From Desulfotignum sp. (GTDB lineage Bacteria; Desulfobacterota; Desulfobacteria; Desulfobacterales; Desulfobacteraceae), in the NCBI GenBank assembly GCA_018399285.1, contig JAGYOW010000007.1:1-64000 (forward strand): DNA of 64,000 bases, in the 5' to 3' direction. Under the pieces are notes generated by a model that ran no database searches, had not been told where the DNA came from, and saw nothing but the letters and a program-made list of their open reading frames with translations. Position numbers and translations under genes: made by a program. Positions 1 to 8,116 of this stretch are shown piece by piece (position 1 is the stretch's first letter; the number at the start of each line of letters is the position of its first letter).

Positions 1-68
1 CCTTCCGGACGGTCTTTCAGTTGCAGCGGCCACAGAAAAAAGCCTGAAAACATGGGACCGGGAGCCCC
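1..68 (+). other. Flank left of the IS, possibly the end of an interrupted gene
   Basis: The 68 bases before the insertion sequence are open in two plus-strand frames. The frame starting at base 2 reads like a protein tail (key part VAAATEKSLKTWDREPL) and runs straight into the IS terminal repeat. It may be the 3' part of a gene disrupted by the insertion. The family cannot be recognised from so few residues. Confidence 0.2.
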
Positions 69-96
69 TGCGGCGGACCCAAACCTTTGGACAGTG
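69..96. repeat. IS3 terminal inverted repeat, orfB-distal end
   Basis: This end begins TGCGGCGGACCC and matches the reverse complement of 1410-1437 at 20 of 28 positions. It is about 140 bases beyond the stop of orfB. Confidence 0.75.
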
Positions 97-142
97 AACC
101 AAGCAAGTTAAGCTACCATATACCATATTCTGCACGGCGTGA

Positions 143-209
143 GCAGAAAATTTTCAAATGCGAGAATGGGCCCTCAAATACCCGTCGGAGTATTTGAAAA
201 TTTTTCTGC
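143..209. repeat. Subterminal inverted repeat within the IS
   Basis: An arm at 143-159 (gcagaaaattttcaaat) pairs with 192-209 apart from one extra T. A second, nested inverted repeat, caaatac/gtatttg, lies at 175-196, so two alternative hairpins can form. The structure sits between the orfB stop and the terminal repeat. It could block read-through transcription or help bind transposase. Confidence 0.6.
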
Positions 210-234
210 GGATCAGGCCCCCGGCGCAAGGTCT

Positions 235-1068
235 TCAGGCAGCCTCTGCAAACGGATGAGGCAGCTCATAGTAGATCTCATCAGGTGTACAGTCGGAAAG
301 TCTCTGGTGAGACCTTTCGTGATTGTAGAACCGGAACCATTTTTGGAGACCTTGCCTCAAATCTCTGCCATTGTCAAACGACCACAGGTACAGATACTGG
401 TATTTCAACGTCCACCATAATCTTTCAATAAAAATGTTGTCTAAAAAACGGCCGCGGCCGTCCATACTGATTTTAATTCTGTTCTCCTCTAAAACATTGA
501 TAAAGGAGTCACTGGTAAACTGGCTGCCCTGGTCGGTATTGAATATCTCAGGACATCCATATTTGGCTATAGCGTCTTCCAGGGCTTCTATACAAAAATC
601 GGCCTCCATTGAATTGGATATCCGCCAGGACAATACTTTCCGGCTATGCCAGTCCATGATGGCCACCAGATACATAAATCCTTTTTCCATTGGTACATAT
701 GTGATGTCAGCAGCCCATACCTGATTGGGGCGATTTATTTTTAATCCCCTCAACAGGTAAGGATATACCTTGTGCTGCGGATGGGGCTTTGTTGTTTTGG
801 GTTTCGGATAGATGGCTTGCAAACCCATCAGCCGCATTAAACGCTGGATGGGTTTCCGTTTGATTTTCCAGCCCAATCTCCTGATATGATTTCGCATTGA
901 CCGGCTCCCGTAAAAAGGTGTTTCCAAATATTGTTCATCAATGATCCGCATTAACTCCAAATCCCTTTTTTTGGCAAGTTTTGGCTTATAATAGACTGAG
1001 GATCGATTAAGGCCCAATAGGCGACATTGAAATGCCACACTGATTTTGGAGCGGTTGAAATCTATCAT
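235..1068 (-). CDS. IS3-family transposase OrfB (DDE integrase)
   Basis: This 277-residue protein has the rve integrase fold of IS3 OrfB. An N-terminal HTH_21-like segment is followed by the catalytic triad: Asp in WAADITYVP, Asp in NTDQGSQFTS and Glu in DNIFIERLWW. It catalyses strand transfer during transposition. The reading frame stays open upstream of the ATG and overlaps the end of orfA (SLNRDKRRQM in that frame). The active form is therefore expected to be an OrfAB fusion made by -1 frameshifting rather than a product of independent initiation. No internal stops or frameshifts are visible. Confidence 0.93.
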   Translation of the reverse strand: MIDFNRSKISVAFQCRLLGLNRSSVYYKPKLAKKRDLELMRIIDEQYLETPFYGSRSMRNHIRRLGWKIKRKPIQRLMRLMGLQAIYPKPKTTKPHPQHKVYPYLLRGLKINRPNQVWAADITYVPMEKGFMYLVAIMDWHSRKVLSWRISNSMEADFCIEALEDAIAKYGCPEIFNTDQGSQFTSDSFINVLEENRIKISMDGRGRFLDNIFIERLWWTLKYQYLYLWSFDNGRDLRQGLQKWFRFYNHERSHQRLSDCTPDEIYYELPHPFAEAA

Positions 1069-1088
1069 TTGTCTCCGTTTATCACGGT

Positions 1089-1382
1089 TCAGAGATTGAG
1101 CTTTTCGGACAAAAAATCGTTGGCCACCTTCAGTTTGCCGATTTGTTTATACAATTCATCGACTTTGGCTTCATTTTCTTTTTTAGATTTTTGACCTTTC
1201 CCAAAGACATCGGCTGCACTCTCCAGTAAAGAGCGCTTCCACCGGTTAATCATGGTCGGATGCACCCCAAATCTGGCTGATAATTCTGACATTGTTTCTT
1301 CATTTTTAACTGCGGCAAGGGCAACTTTAGCCTTGAACTCCGGACTGTACATTTTCCTTTTCTTTCCCATGTTGCTCTCCAA
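1089..1382 (-). CDS. IS3-family transposase OrfA (helix-turn-helix)
   Basis: This 97-residue DNA-binding protein belongs to the HTH_8/IS3-IS911 OrfA family. The segment SPEFKAKVALAAV and the helix-turn-helix around SELSARFGVHPTMINRWK recognise the terminal repeats. The C-terminal part (VDELYKQIGKLKVANDFLSEK) is a leucine-zipper-like helix for dimerisation. The last codons contain T-TTT-TTG in the zero frame (1116-1110), a classic -1 slippery site. Slippage there continues into the orfB frame and yields OrfAB. Confidence 0.9.
   Translation of the reverse strand: MESNMGKKRKMYSPEFKAKVALAAVKNEETMSELSARFGVHPTMINRWKRSLLESAADVFGKGQKSKKENEAKVDELYKQIGKLKVANDFLSEKLNL
1110..1116 (-). other. Probable programmed -1 frameshift site
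   Basis: On the minus strand the heptamer TTTTTTG is read by orfA as (ga)T TTT TTG, fitting the X XXY YYZ rule. A -1 shift leads into an open frame reading VRKAQSLNRDKRRQM and then orfB, as expected for OrfAB synthesis in IS3 elements. Confidence 0.6.
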
Positions 1383-1409
1383 TTTTAAATTTCAAATGAG
1401 AGCTTAGCA

Positions 1410-1437
1410 CATTGTCCCGTTTTTGGGGACCGCCGCA
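1410..1437. repeat. IS3 terminal inverted repeat, orfA-proximal end
   Basis: On the minus strand this end begins TGCGGCGGTCCCC and lies 28 bases upstream of the orfA start. It pairs with 69-96. The IS promoter should lie just inside this end. Confidence 0.75.
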
Positions 1438-1539
1438 GTCAGATCCGGTCTTATGACTCCGCCAATGTTCCCAGATGAAACCGCCCGGCACGGGTCGTTT
1501 GATCCACCGGTACCGGCAGGTAAGGAATTTTCAACACGG

Positions 1540-2100
1540 TTATGCCAGCAGCCGCACCAGCAGGATCCGAAAACCGATACCGATGAGCACCAGCCCCCCA
1601 ACGATCTCCATGCGCTTGCCCAGCATTGCCCCCAGATGCCGCCCGATGCGGATGGCCAGCAACGACATGCCCGAGGTAACCACCCCGATGACGATGCTCG
1701 GAAACCAGATAGCCACCCCCAGCATGGCAAAACTCAAGCCCACGGCCAGCGCATCAATGCTCACGGCAATGCTCAGCATCACCATGGTCATGCCCCGGGA
1801 CGGGTCTTTGCCATGGGATTCCGGATTTGGATCCAGCCCGGACATCACCATGCGGCCGCCCACCACCATCAGCAGAAGAAACGCCACCCAGTGACTGACC
1901 GCCTGGATGAACACCAGAAGCCCCAGTCCCAGGAACCAGCCCAGCACCGGAAACAGAAACTGGAACAGCCCGAAATGAAAGGACAGCCGGAACACGGCCC
2001 GGGCATTGCCGGCATATCCCGCCGCTGAGGCAGCCAGACTCACGGCGGCCGCATCCATTCCGAGGCCCAGGGCGATCAGAAAAATGTCCGCTGCTCCCAC
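1540..2100 (-). CDS. mntP: Manganese efflux pump MntP
   Basis: The 186-residue protein matches MntP (formerly YebN, DUF204), a six-helix inner-membrane Mn(II) exporter. Two similar halves each carry the family Asp-containing helix: LGLGMDAAAVSLA near the N terminus and SIAVSIDALAVGLSF in the middle. The start is GTG at 2100, preceded by the strong ribosome site AAAGGAGG. No yybP-ykoY manganese riboswitch is seen in the 45-base gap upstream. The gene follows the dsrE-like gene on the same strand and may be co-transcribed with it. Confidence 0.92.
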   Translation of the reverse strand: MGAADIFLIALGLGMDAAAVSLAASAAGYAGNARAVFRLSFHFGLFQFLFPVLGWFLGLGLLVFIQAVSHWVAFLLLMVVGGRMVMSGLDPNPESHGKDPSRGMTMVMLSIAVSIDALAVGLSFAMLGVAIWFPSIVIGVVTSGMSLLAIRIGRHLGAMLGKRMEIVGGLVLIGIGFRILLVRLLA

Positions 2101-2145
2101 GCCCCTCCTTTTTCAAAACCATCCCTGGACAACGGGTTCATTGAT

Positions 2146-2505
2146 TTACAGGCTGATCACTGCGGCATCACAGGACAAATTGATGAATTCCGCAGCCGAT
2201 GCCATGCGGGCGCCCTCGATCAGATCTTCTTCCTTGATCTGGCGGGCACTGGCACAGGGGGTGCACACCAGAATCGGCACCTCATGTGCCTGAAGATAGG
2301 CCAGAAGATCATCGGCCACATCCCCGGTGGCCGCTCTCACATGGGTAATGATCCCTTCTTTGGCCAGATATACCCCTTCATCCAGTAAAAACAGACTGGT
2401 ATTTTTCCCTTCCTTGTGCGCGATGGTGGCCAGGTGAATGGCCCGGGTCGCCCGATTGGTGTCATTGGTGCCACACGACAGTGCGATTACCACATTGTTT
2501 GTCAT
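2146..2505 (-). CDS. DsrE/DsrF-like sulfur-relay family protein
   Basis: This 119-residue protein has the DsrE fold (alpha/beta, DrsE-like Pfam family). The N terminus is hydrophobic strand VVIALSCGTND, and a conserved late Cys lies in ILVCTPCASARQI. Relatives carry sulfur as a persulfide or act as small peroxiredoxin-like subunits, and several sit near cytochromes in sulfate reducers. The start ATG has the ribosome site AAGGAG 5 bases upstream. Its position between a cytochrome gene and mntP gives no clear role. The exact sulfur acceptor is unknown. Confidence 0.75.
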   Translation of the reverse strand: MTNNVVIALSCGTNDTNRATRAIHLATIAHKEGKNTSLFLLDEGVYLAKEGIITHVRAATGDVADDLLAYLQAHEVPILVCTPCASARQIKEEDLIEGARMASAAEFINLSCDAAVISL

Positions 2506-2530
2506 TGGATGCTCCTTTTTTTCATGGATT

Positions 2531-2562
2531 CAAAAAATCAAGCTTCCGGGATCAAACCCCGG
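2531..2562 (-). terminator. Possible weak terminator after the cytochrome gene
   Basis: On the minus strand, a short stem CCGGG/CCCGG (2546-2562) is followed some bases later by a run of T (2531-2536). The stem is short and the T run is not adjacent, so termination may be partial. Confidence 0.3.
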
Positions 2563-2572
2563 TCCGACTGGA

Positions 2573-3928
2573 TCACAGCGTATGGGACGTCCGAACCATT
2601 TCCACCACGGGCAAAGGGCCTAACGGCTCACCGGGAAGCAGATTCAGCACCTTCTGGGGCATGCTCCGGTACAGCAGCCGGACCTGAATTTCCGATTCCT
2701 TTTCCAGGGCACGGTCCAGAGTGATCATTTCTTTTGCCTGCCCTTTTGCCGGAATCCGGTTGTCATGAAGCACTTCCCTGGCCTTGGCCAGGTTGAGAAC
2801 CGGATTGCCTTTGCCGTCCCCGAACACCGTTCTGTAGATCAACGTATTTTCAGGCAGTTCCTTTTTGTCATCCAGAATCCCGGTTTCAAAAATCCGGTTC
2901 CCGTTCTTGTCCTGGATAATGACTTCCAGCCACATCTGGCGCATGTCCGCCAGACCCGTGGGCAGGGAATGGCCGGCCCCGGTATTGGAAACAATGATAC
3001 CCAGCTGATTTTTGTCCAGATTCGACAGATCCAGATCCAGGTTGGCTGCATGCTGCAAGCGCTCTTCTGCCATGTCCGGTTTTTCCGAATCTCCGAAAGA
3101 TGCCGGCACACCTGAATTGGCCCCCACAAAATAATGGGTGTAGATATGGGGTCTTTCCATGCTGTAATCCGCAGCAGATCCCGGGTTTTCAGGCCGTTCC
3201 GTGGTGGCGGTGGCCGGCACGCCGGGCCGCTGGTACATATGGCACCCCTGACAGGTGATGCGTTCATCCGGGTCATCGGAATTATACGGGCTGTTTTTCC
3301 ATTCCGTGTAAGTGGTTTCCAGATCCGTGCCGAACGTCACATGTTTGACATCATGGCAGGTGCCGCAGAATTCAGCACTGTCATGCAGGGGGGAATAGGC
3401 CGCCTCGTGAAAATCAGGTTCTGCATCGTCAAACGGCCCGTGCTTGATACCGGGATCATCTTCCCCATACCCGGGTTCCAGCACCAGCCCGTTGTTGTAC
3501 ATCTTCTGCACATCCACTGCGGAATGACAGTAATCACACTGAATGCCATGGGTAGCGATCTCCGGAGTCTTTGACAGATCATCAGACAGTTTTTCCGGAA
3601 ATCCGGTGATCACGCCCACCGGGGTATGGCATTTCACGCACGACTCAGCCTCGTCGATCTCTCCCTGGTCGGTAAGCCCCTGGCGCAGAAACAATGCCAC
3701 CCGGTTATATACCGGATCCTTGTGGGCCAGGTTGTGCATGGAATTGGACCATTGCTCGAAAATTTCATAATGACATCCCGCACAGGTATCCGGATCAATG
3801 AACCGGTCCAGGTCCAGTGTCTGAGCCGGATTAGACAACGCAACAGCTCCCCACCCGAGGACTGCCGGGACAATCGCTAAAATCATCGCTTTGAAAATGT
3901 TGCTGTGGTTGCAGATCTGCTTTTTCAT
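2573..3928 (-). CDS. Periplasmic pentahaem cytochrome c (cytochrome c554-like)
   Basis: The 451-residue protein begins with an export signal (basic start, hydrophobic helix about residues 12-32). It has five CXXCH haem sites at about residues 49, 97, 131, 188 and 226. The haem part resembles the cytochrome c554 domain of multihaem electron carriers. The remaining 200 residues form a haem-free C-terminal domain of unclear type, with a conserved-looking AGHSLPTG segment common in such proteins. It probably carries electrons in the periplasm. Its ATG overlaps the stop of the upstream gene (ATGA), so translation is coupled. It is the last gene of a minus-strand series that starts at fumC. Confidence 0.88.
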   Translation of the reverse strand: MKKQICNHSNIFKAMILAIVPAVLGWGAVALSNPAQTLDLDRFIDPDTCAGCHYEIFEQWSNSMHNLAHKDPVYNRVALFLRQGLTDQGEIDEAESCVKCHTPVGVITGFPEKLSDDLSKTPEIATHGIQCDYCHSAVDVQKMYNNGLVLEPGYGEDDPGIKHGPFDDAEPDFHEAAYSPLHDSAEFCGTCHDVKHVTFGTDLETTYTEWKNSPYNSDDPDERITCQGCHMYQRPGVPATATTERPENPGSAADYSMERPHIYTHYFVGANSGVPASFGDSEKPDMAEERLQHAANLDLDLSNLDKNQLGIIVSNTGAGHSLPTGLADMRQMWLEVIIQDKNGNRIFETGILDDKKELPENTLIYRTVFGDGKGNPVLNLAKAREVLHDNRIPAKGQAKEMITLDRALEKESEIQVRLLYRSMPQKVLNLLPGEPLGPLPVVEMVRTSHTL

Positions 3929-4365
3929 GACATTGTTCCTTGTTTTACCCGTCCTTTGGAAAATTGTTTCACTTCTCCGTCCCGGGTCAGAATCATCCAG
4001 TCACCATTTTTTTCCAGGGCCGCCACCAGGCAGTCCACATCAGTACCATCGCTGAGGGTGATTTTGCAGGCACCGGAATCATCCGGGGTGTCCACCCGGT
4101 CGAACTGCCGGTCCCGGGCCATGGTCCTGAACATTTCCGTTCCTTTTTCAATGGCAAGGATCCGGTCATACGCGGCCGGATCCTTGCGTTTAATTTCCCG
4201 GCGCAGGTCCCGGACCTGTTGCTTTTGTTCGGCAATGGTCTGCATGACCTTTTCCATCTCCTCTTTTTGGTCGGATGGGATGGAAAAAAGAATGTGTTTG
4301 TGCAGTTCCATATCCGTTTCAATATACGAAATTTTCTTTAACAGATTTTCAACCTGGGAGTGCAT
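3925..4365 (-). CDS. Conserved hypothetical protein with coiled-coil N terminus
   Basis: This 146-residue cytoplasmic protein has no recognised family. The first 75 residues are heptad-rich and charged (MEKVMQTIAEQKQQVRDL), predicting a coiled coil. The last 60 residues look like a small beta domain (KITLSDGTDVDCLVAALEK). The start at 4365 is chosen because AAGGAATCAC precedes it; an upstream ATG at 4470 would overlap the 34-residue gene. The stop overlaps the start of the pentahaem cytochrome, so the two proteins may be made in fixed ratio. A link to cytochrome expression or assembly is conceivable but unproven. Confidence 0.65.
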   Translation of the reverse strand: MHSQVENLLKKISYIETDMELHKHILFSIPSDQKEEMEKVMQTIAEQKQQVRDLRREIKRKDPAAYDRILAIEKGTEMFRTMARDRQFDRVDTPDDSGACKITLSDGTDVDCLVAALEKNGDWMILTRDGEVKQFSKGRVKQGTMS

Positions 4366-4429
4366 GTGATTCCTTATGTTGTAAAAATTATTTTTCCAAT
4401 CCGGCGCCCGGCCGGTCATTCTTTTTGAC

Positions 4430-4534
4430 TCAGGAGGGACAAAGTTTTCCTTCCCGGGCCGCTTTTTCATTGCCCTGGATAATCCATTCCATCAGACGTT
4501 TCAACCAGTTTTTTTTCTTTTCTTTTTCAGACAT
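4430..4534 (-). CDS. Small 34-residue protein overlapping the reductase gene
   Basis: The ORF encodes a 34-residue basic, amphipathic peptide: a lysine-rich start, a tryptophan-rich helix (LKRLMEWIIQ) and the C-terminal tail GKLCPS with a single Cys. Its ATG overlaps the stop of the dihydrofolate-reductase-like gene in ATGTCTGA, a typical translational-coupling arrangement. It fills the gap before the next gene on the same strand. No family is recognised. The coupling and the protein-like composition argue that it is real. Confidence 0.55.
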   Translation of the reverse strand: MSEKEKKKNWLKRLMEWIIQGNEKAAREGKLCPS

Positions 4535-5036
4535 GAGGTATCACCTTGTAAATGAGCAGTAAATGCCCTTTTTCTATTTCTTTGCAGGTTTCATATGCCA
4601 AAGACAGATCCAAAGATGTATTGAACAAAGACAGGCCCTGACCGAACACGGCCGGTACCAGCGTCAAATGGATCCGGGTGATGAGGTTTTCTTTGGCAAA
4701 CAAAGAGTTGATGACCGATCCGCCGATCAGGGCGGCCCGTTCAAACCCCTGGCGCTTCAGATCCGCCAGTATCTTTGCCGGTGCCTGGCCGGTGAACACC
4801 AGGGACGGATCATCACTTTTCCGGGTCTTGTCCCTGGTCAAGACAATGTTTTTTCTTCCCGGCAATGGATGGCCGATGGTGTCAAAGGTTTTGGATCCCA
4901 TGATCACCACGCCGGCGTTCCGGGTGATCTTTACAAAATACTGCTTGTCTTTACTTCCGGTCCAGTTGACCAGTTCCATCTGATTTCTGGCGATTTTACC
5001 GTCCACGGTCATGGCCATGAGCAGAATCACTTCCAT
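4527..5036 (-). CDS. Dihydrofolate reductase / RibD C-terminal domain family protein
   Basis: The 169-residue protein matches the DHFR-like RibD_C fold, a Rossmann-like NADPH-dependent reductase. Family signatures are MTVDGKIA near the N terminus, VVIMGSKTFDTIG and PGRKNIVLTR in the middle, and the NADPH-binding loop ALIGGSVINSLF. It may reduce dihydrofolate or a related pterin or pyrimidine; the substrate cannot be assigned. Start 5036 is preferred over 5048 because GGAG lies 7 bases before it. Genes on both sides abut or overlap, placing it in the fumC-to-cytochrome series. Confidence 0.8.
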   Translation of the reverse strand: MEVILLMAMTVDGKIARNQMELVNWTGSKDKQYFVKITRNAGVVIMGSKTFDTIGHPLPGRKNIVLTRDKTRKSDDPSLVFTGQAPAKILADLKRQGFERAALIGGSVINSLFAKENLITRIHLTLVPAVFGQGLSLFNTSLDLSLAYETCKEIEKGHLLLIYKVIPHV

Positions 5037-5052
5037 GGGTTTCTCCATGATA

Positions 5053-5274
5053 TCAGTCTGCCTGTGTATCCGGCCAGGGCCGTTCAGATTCTTCCACCTG
5101 ATAACAGAACCGGGACCAGGAAAACTCTTTGCCCGACAGGGGACAGCGCAGGGTGACCTTGTGATCGGTCACATGGATCACTTCCCAGTCTCCGGACCGG
5201 GGAGAATCTTTGATACGGATTTTCTGTCCGACTTTAAAGGGATACCCTTTGAACACGGTGACATTTTCCAGCAT
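5053..5274 (-). CDS. Conserved small hypothetical protein, 73 residues
   Basis: The protein is rich in beta strands (FKVGQKIRIKDSPRSGDWEV, then HKVTLRCPLSGKEF), suggesting a small SH3-like or OB-like barrel. It has two Cys but no metal motif. The ribosome site AAGGAAGG is 7 bases before the ATG. It lies 16 bases after the fumC stop and 16 bases before the reductase start, so it is probably co-transcribed with both. No function is assigned. Confidence 0.55.
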   Translation of the reverse strand: MLENVTVFKGYPFKVGQKIRIKDSPRSGDWEVIHVTDHKVTLRCPLSGKEFSWSRFCYQVEESERPWPDTQAD

Positions 5275-5290
5275 ACGATACCTTCCTTTT

Positions 5291-6673
5291 TTATTTTTCG
5301 ATATTGAACGGCCGGGTCATGGCAGAGGGGTTCACCAATTGCCGGAATTCGTCTTTGGTCAGATACCCCAGATCGCAGGCGGCCTGCTCCAGGGTGATCC
5401 CTTGGGCATGGGCTTTTTTGGCGATCACGGCGGCCTTGTCATATCCGAATTCCGGGGCCAGGGCCGTGACCAGCATCAATGAATTTTCCAGATGAGTCTG
5501 AATATTTTTTTGATCGGGTTTCAGGCCGCGGACGCAGTGTGCCATGAACGAATCCGCGGCATCCCCCAGCAGCCGGGCCGACTGCAGGAAATTGTAAATG
5601 ATCACCGGTTTGAACACATTGAGCTCAAAATGCCCGGATGATCCGGCCACCGACAGGGTCGTATCATTGCCCATCACCTGGGCGCACACCATGGTCAGGG
5701 CTTCGGCCTGGGTCGGGTTCACCTTGCCGGGCATGATGGAGGACCCCGGTTCATTGGCCGGCAGCTGAAGCTCGCCGATACCGCACCGGGGACCGGACCC
5801 CAGCATCCGGATATCATTGGCGATTTTCATGAGACTCACGGCCACGGTTTTAAGTGCCCCATGACAGGCCACCAGGTCGTCATGGGCCGCCAGGACCGCA
5901 AATTTATTGGGGGCCGGTACAAACGGGTGTCCTGTGAATTTTGCCAGCATCTTTGTCACTTTCACATCAAACCCTTCCGGGGAATTCAAGCCGGTGCCCA
6001 GGACCGTGCCGCCGATGGCCAGGCGGGCCAGCAGAGGCAGGTGATCCATCAACACCCGGATGTCCTGTTCCACCATGGCCGCATATCCGGAAAATTCCTG
6101 GCCCAGGGTCAACGGCACCGCATCCATGAAATGGGTCCGGCCGATTTTGATGATCGTCTCCCATTCCCGGCTCTTTTGATCCAGTTCCCGGTGAAGGGCT
6201 TTCAGGGCCGGAATCGTGACCGTGACCAGCAGATCATAGGCTGCCATGTGCATGGCTGTGGGAAACGCGTCATTGGAGGACTGGGATTTATTGACATCAT
6301 CATTGGGATGCAGCTTTTGCCCGGACAGTTTCCGGGCCCGGCCGGCAATGACTTCGTTGACGTTCATGTTGGTCTGGGTTCCGGACCCGGTCTGCCATAC
6401 TTTTAACGGAAAATGACCGTCCAGATCTCCCCTGATGATTTCATCGCACACCTGCACGATGTCCTGAACCCTGGCGTCCGGCAGCAGCCCGAAACTTCCG
6501 TTCACCAGGGCTGCCGCTTTTTTCAGATATCCAAACGCCCGGATCACCGGAATGGGCATGGTTTCATCACCGATGTTGAAATTTTCAAAAGACCGCTGGG
6601 TCTGAGCCCCCCAATACACGTTTTCAGGGACACGGACCTCTCCCATGAAGTCTGTTTCAGTGCGTGCCGTCAT
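5291..6673 (-). CDS. fumC: Fumarate hydratase class II (fumarase C)
   Basis: This 460-residue enzyme interconverts fumarate and L-malate without an iron-sulfur cluster. It has the fumarase/aspartase superfamily signature [11 protein letters not shown], the [11 protein letters not shown] loop and the N-terminal YWGAQTQRS motif typical of FumC. Start 6673 is chosen because TTAGGAGAG lies just upstream. An earlier in-frame ATG at 6718 adds a Cys-rich stretch not found in the family and would lie upstream of the predicted transcription start. A sigma-70-like promoter lies at 6709-6738. Fumarase in this group serves the oxidative citric acid cycle or a malate branch. Confidence 0.96.
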   Translation of the reverse strand: MTARTETDFMGEVRVPENVYWGAQTQRSFENFNIGDETMPIPVIRAFGYLKKAAALVNGSFGLLPDARVQDIVQVCDEIIRGDLDGHFPLKVWQTGSGTQTNMNVNEVIAGRARKLSGQKLHPNDDVNKSQSSNDAFPTAMHMAAYDLLVTVTIPALKALHRELDQKSREWETIIKIGRTHFMDAVPLTLGQEFSGYAAMVEQDIRVLMDHLPLLARLAIGGTVLGTGLNSPEGFDVKVTKMLAKFTGHPFVPAPNKFAVLAAHDDLVACHGALKTVAVSLMKIANDIRMLGSGPRCGIGELQLPANEPGSSIMPGKVNPTQAEALTMVCAQVMGNDTTLSVAGSSGHFELNVFKPVIIYNFLQSARLLGDAADSFMAHCVRGLKPDQKNIQTHLENSLMLVTALAPEFGYDKAAVIAKKAHAQGITLEQAACDLGYLTKDEFRQLVNPSAMTRPFNIEK

Positions 6674-6708
6674 CATCTCTCCTAAAAATGAGGATAAACA
6701 GATGTCAA

Positions 6709-6738
6709 AACATACCATCTGAACCGGGAGAGTGTCAA
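6709..6738 (-). promoter_or_regulatory. Sigma-70-like promoter for fumC
   Basis: On the minus strand TTGACA (6738-6733) is followed after 18 bases by TATGTT (6714-6709). The predicted start of transcription, near 6702, gives a leader of about 30 bases before the fumC ATG at 6673. Confidence 0.55.
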
Positions 6739-6786
6739 TGAAGATGCGATCCCGCCCGGATCAAAGCCCTGTTCAGCTGAATCTGC

Positions 6787-8116
6787 CTATCGCTGTTTTC
6801 TTCCTTTGAACCGGACGGCACACACCGCTGCCAGCACCAGAAAATTCACTGCAAAAAACAATGGAAACCAGAAAAACGTATCCCACGAACACGGTTTTCA
6901 ATGGTTTCACCAGACAGACCCGCCGCCGGATCCACCCCGGCTTTGGCCAGTTTCAACACCAGTGCGCAGGCCACCCCAACAACCCGTAGGAAACATTGTA
7001 GGACAATCCTTTGAAGCTCAGCACCGTGGCCCTTTGCCGGGAATCGGTTTCCCGGTTGATAAGCTGACAAAAAACCGGTGAAATTCATGGCGGCAAAGGT
7101 ATTGACCGGCACGATTCCCACCCAGAGCCGAATCCGTTCATGGTAATAAGCCCTGCCACGGCCAGGCCCGCCGTGATCAGAAGCGCTGTCTGGGAGACCG
7201 GTTTTCCGCGATCTGCCGGGCGATTTTCGGCACCACCACCCCCAGAAGCGCCACCACCGATCCCATGATGCCGAACAGGGATTCCGGAATGCCGATCATT
7301 CGGTAGTACTGGCTGGACAGGGTGATGACCAGCGGATGGTACCGTCCAGCAGCATGCCGAACAGCATCACCCACAGGACAAACGGGGTCTTCATGATCCA
7401 TACGGCGTTCAGGGTCACAGCAGGGGTTTGTTTCACCGGACCGTTCCGAGGACTCTGCCGCCGCCTGTTCCGGCTCCGTCATCTTCCAGGGTGCTCACAA
7501 ATGCCAGCAGGAGCCAGCACAAGGTCAGGTATAACCCGAGAGCATGGTCACCTCACGGGTCAGTGTGACACCAGGCCCATCAGGCCGCCAGCCGGCCCAT
7601 GGGATGGGGATCATACACCACGGCCCCGACAGTCATGGCAATCCACAAACCCGATGGCCTGGTACATGAGCACCTCAGGGGACCCGGCCCCACTGGTCGG
7701 CCATACCCGCCTCGTTCAGGCTGTCATAGGCCAGGGCCTCGTCCGCACCGCTGGCAGCCGCCTCTGCCCAGGCCGCTGAGCACCCGGTTCACCAGGAACA
7801 CGGAAAAAATCAGCATCGGGTCGATCCGGGGCATGAAACTGATGATGCCGATTTCAACAATCATCACACCCGCGGCAAAGTTCAACAGCCGCTTTCTGCC
7901 GATGATGTCGGCCACCGCACCGGACGGGACCTCCGACAGCACGATGGTGGCGGCCCAGACCGCGTTGAGCACCGAAAACTGGGCCACAGTCAGACCGAAA
8001 TCCAGAAACAGAATGGTGAACACCGGATAGTAGAATCGGGAATTGAAAAATACCCGGAACGCGATGAACCACCGGATATTGGGGATGTCAAACGGGGTTT
8101 TAAAACCGTCAGTCAT
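6787..8116 (-). pseudogene. MFS transporter gene broken by frameshifts
   Basis: A major-facilitator protein of about 440 residues can be followed across the region only by changing frame. The N-terminal part (8116 to about 7775) has the MFS loop VPSGAVADIIGRKRLL. A one-base shift near 7772 moves the frame to AAASGADEALAYDSLNEAG, a typical drug/sugar MFS continuation. Middle helices (SSQYYRMIGIPESLFGIMG) lie near 7300 in another frame. The C terminus (WDTFFWFPLFFAVNF, ending KGRKQR) occupies yet another frame and stops at 6787. At least three shifts are needed. The residues are still well conserved, so decay is recent or the shifts are sequencing errors. Confidence 0.8.

Larger units (their letters stand above)
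69..1437 (-). mobile_element. Complete IS3-family insertion sequence, about 1369 bp
   Basis: The element is bounded by 28-bp imperfect inverted repeats at 69-96 and 1410-1437, with 20 of 28 positions identical and TG/CA ends as in the IS3 family. Inside, on the minus strand, are orfA (1382-1089) and orfB (1068-235), which encode the helix-turn-helix protein and the DDE integrase. A slippery heptamer at 1110-1116 would allow the usual OrfAB fusion. All parts are intact, so the element looks mobile. No convincing target-site duplication flanks it (ccc to the left, gtc to the right), which may reflect a later rearrangement. Confidence 0.85.

Noticed and set aside
63-1443. A target-site duplication for the IS3 element
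   Set aside because: The bases next to the two ends (ccc and gtc) differ, and shifting the ends does not give a repeat of 3-5 bases.
1423-2028. A 201-residue open frame opposite mntP
   Set aside because: It starts inside the IS terminal repeat and is rich in His, Gln and Pro, as expected from the reverse of a membrane-protein gene. MntP on the other strand is unambiguous.
7700-7780. The MFS gene breaks as selenocysteine or programmed-frameshift events
   Set aside because: Shifts occur at several places in different directions, without slippery heptamers or SECIS-like hairpins, so ordinary decay or sequence error fits better.
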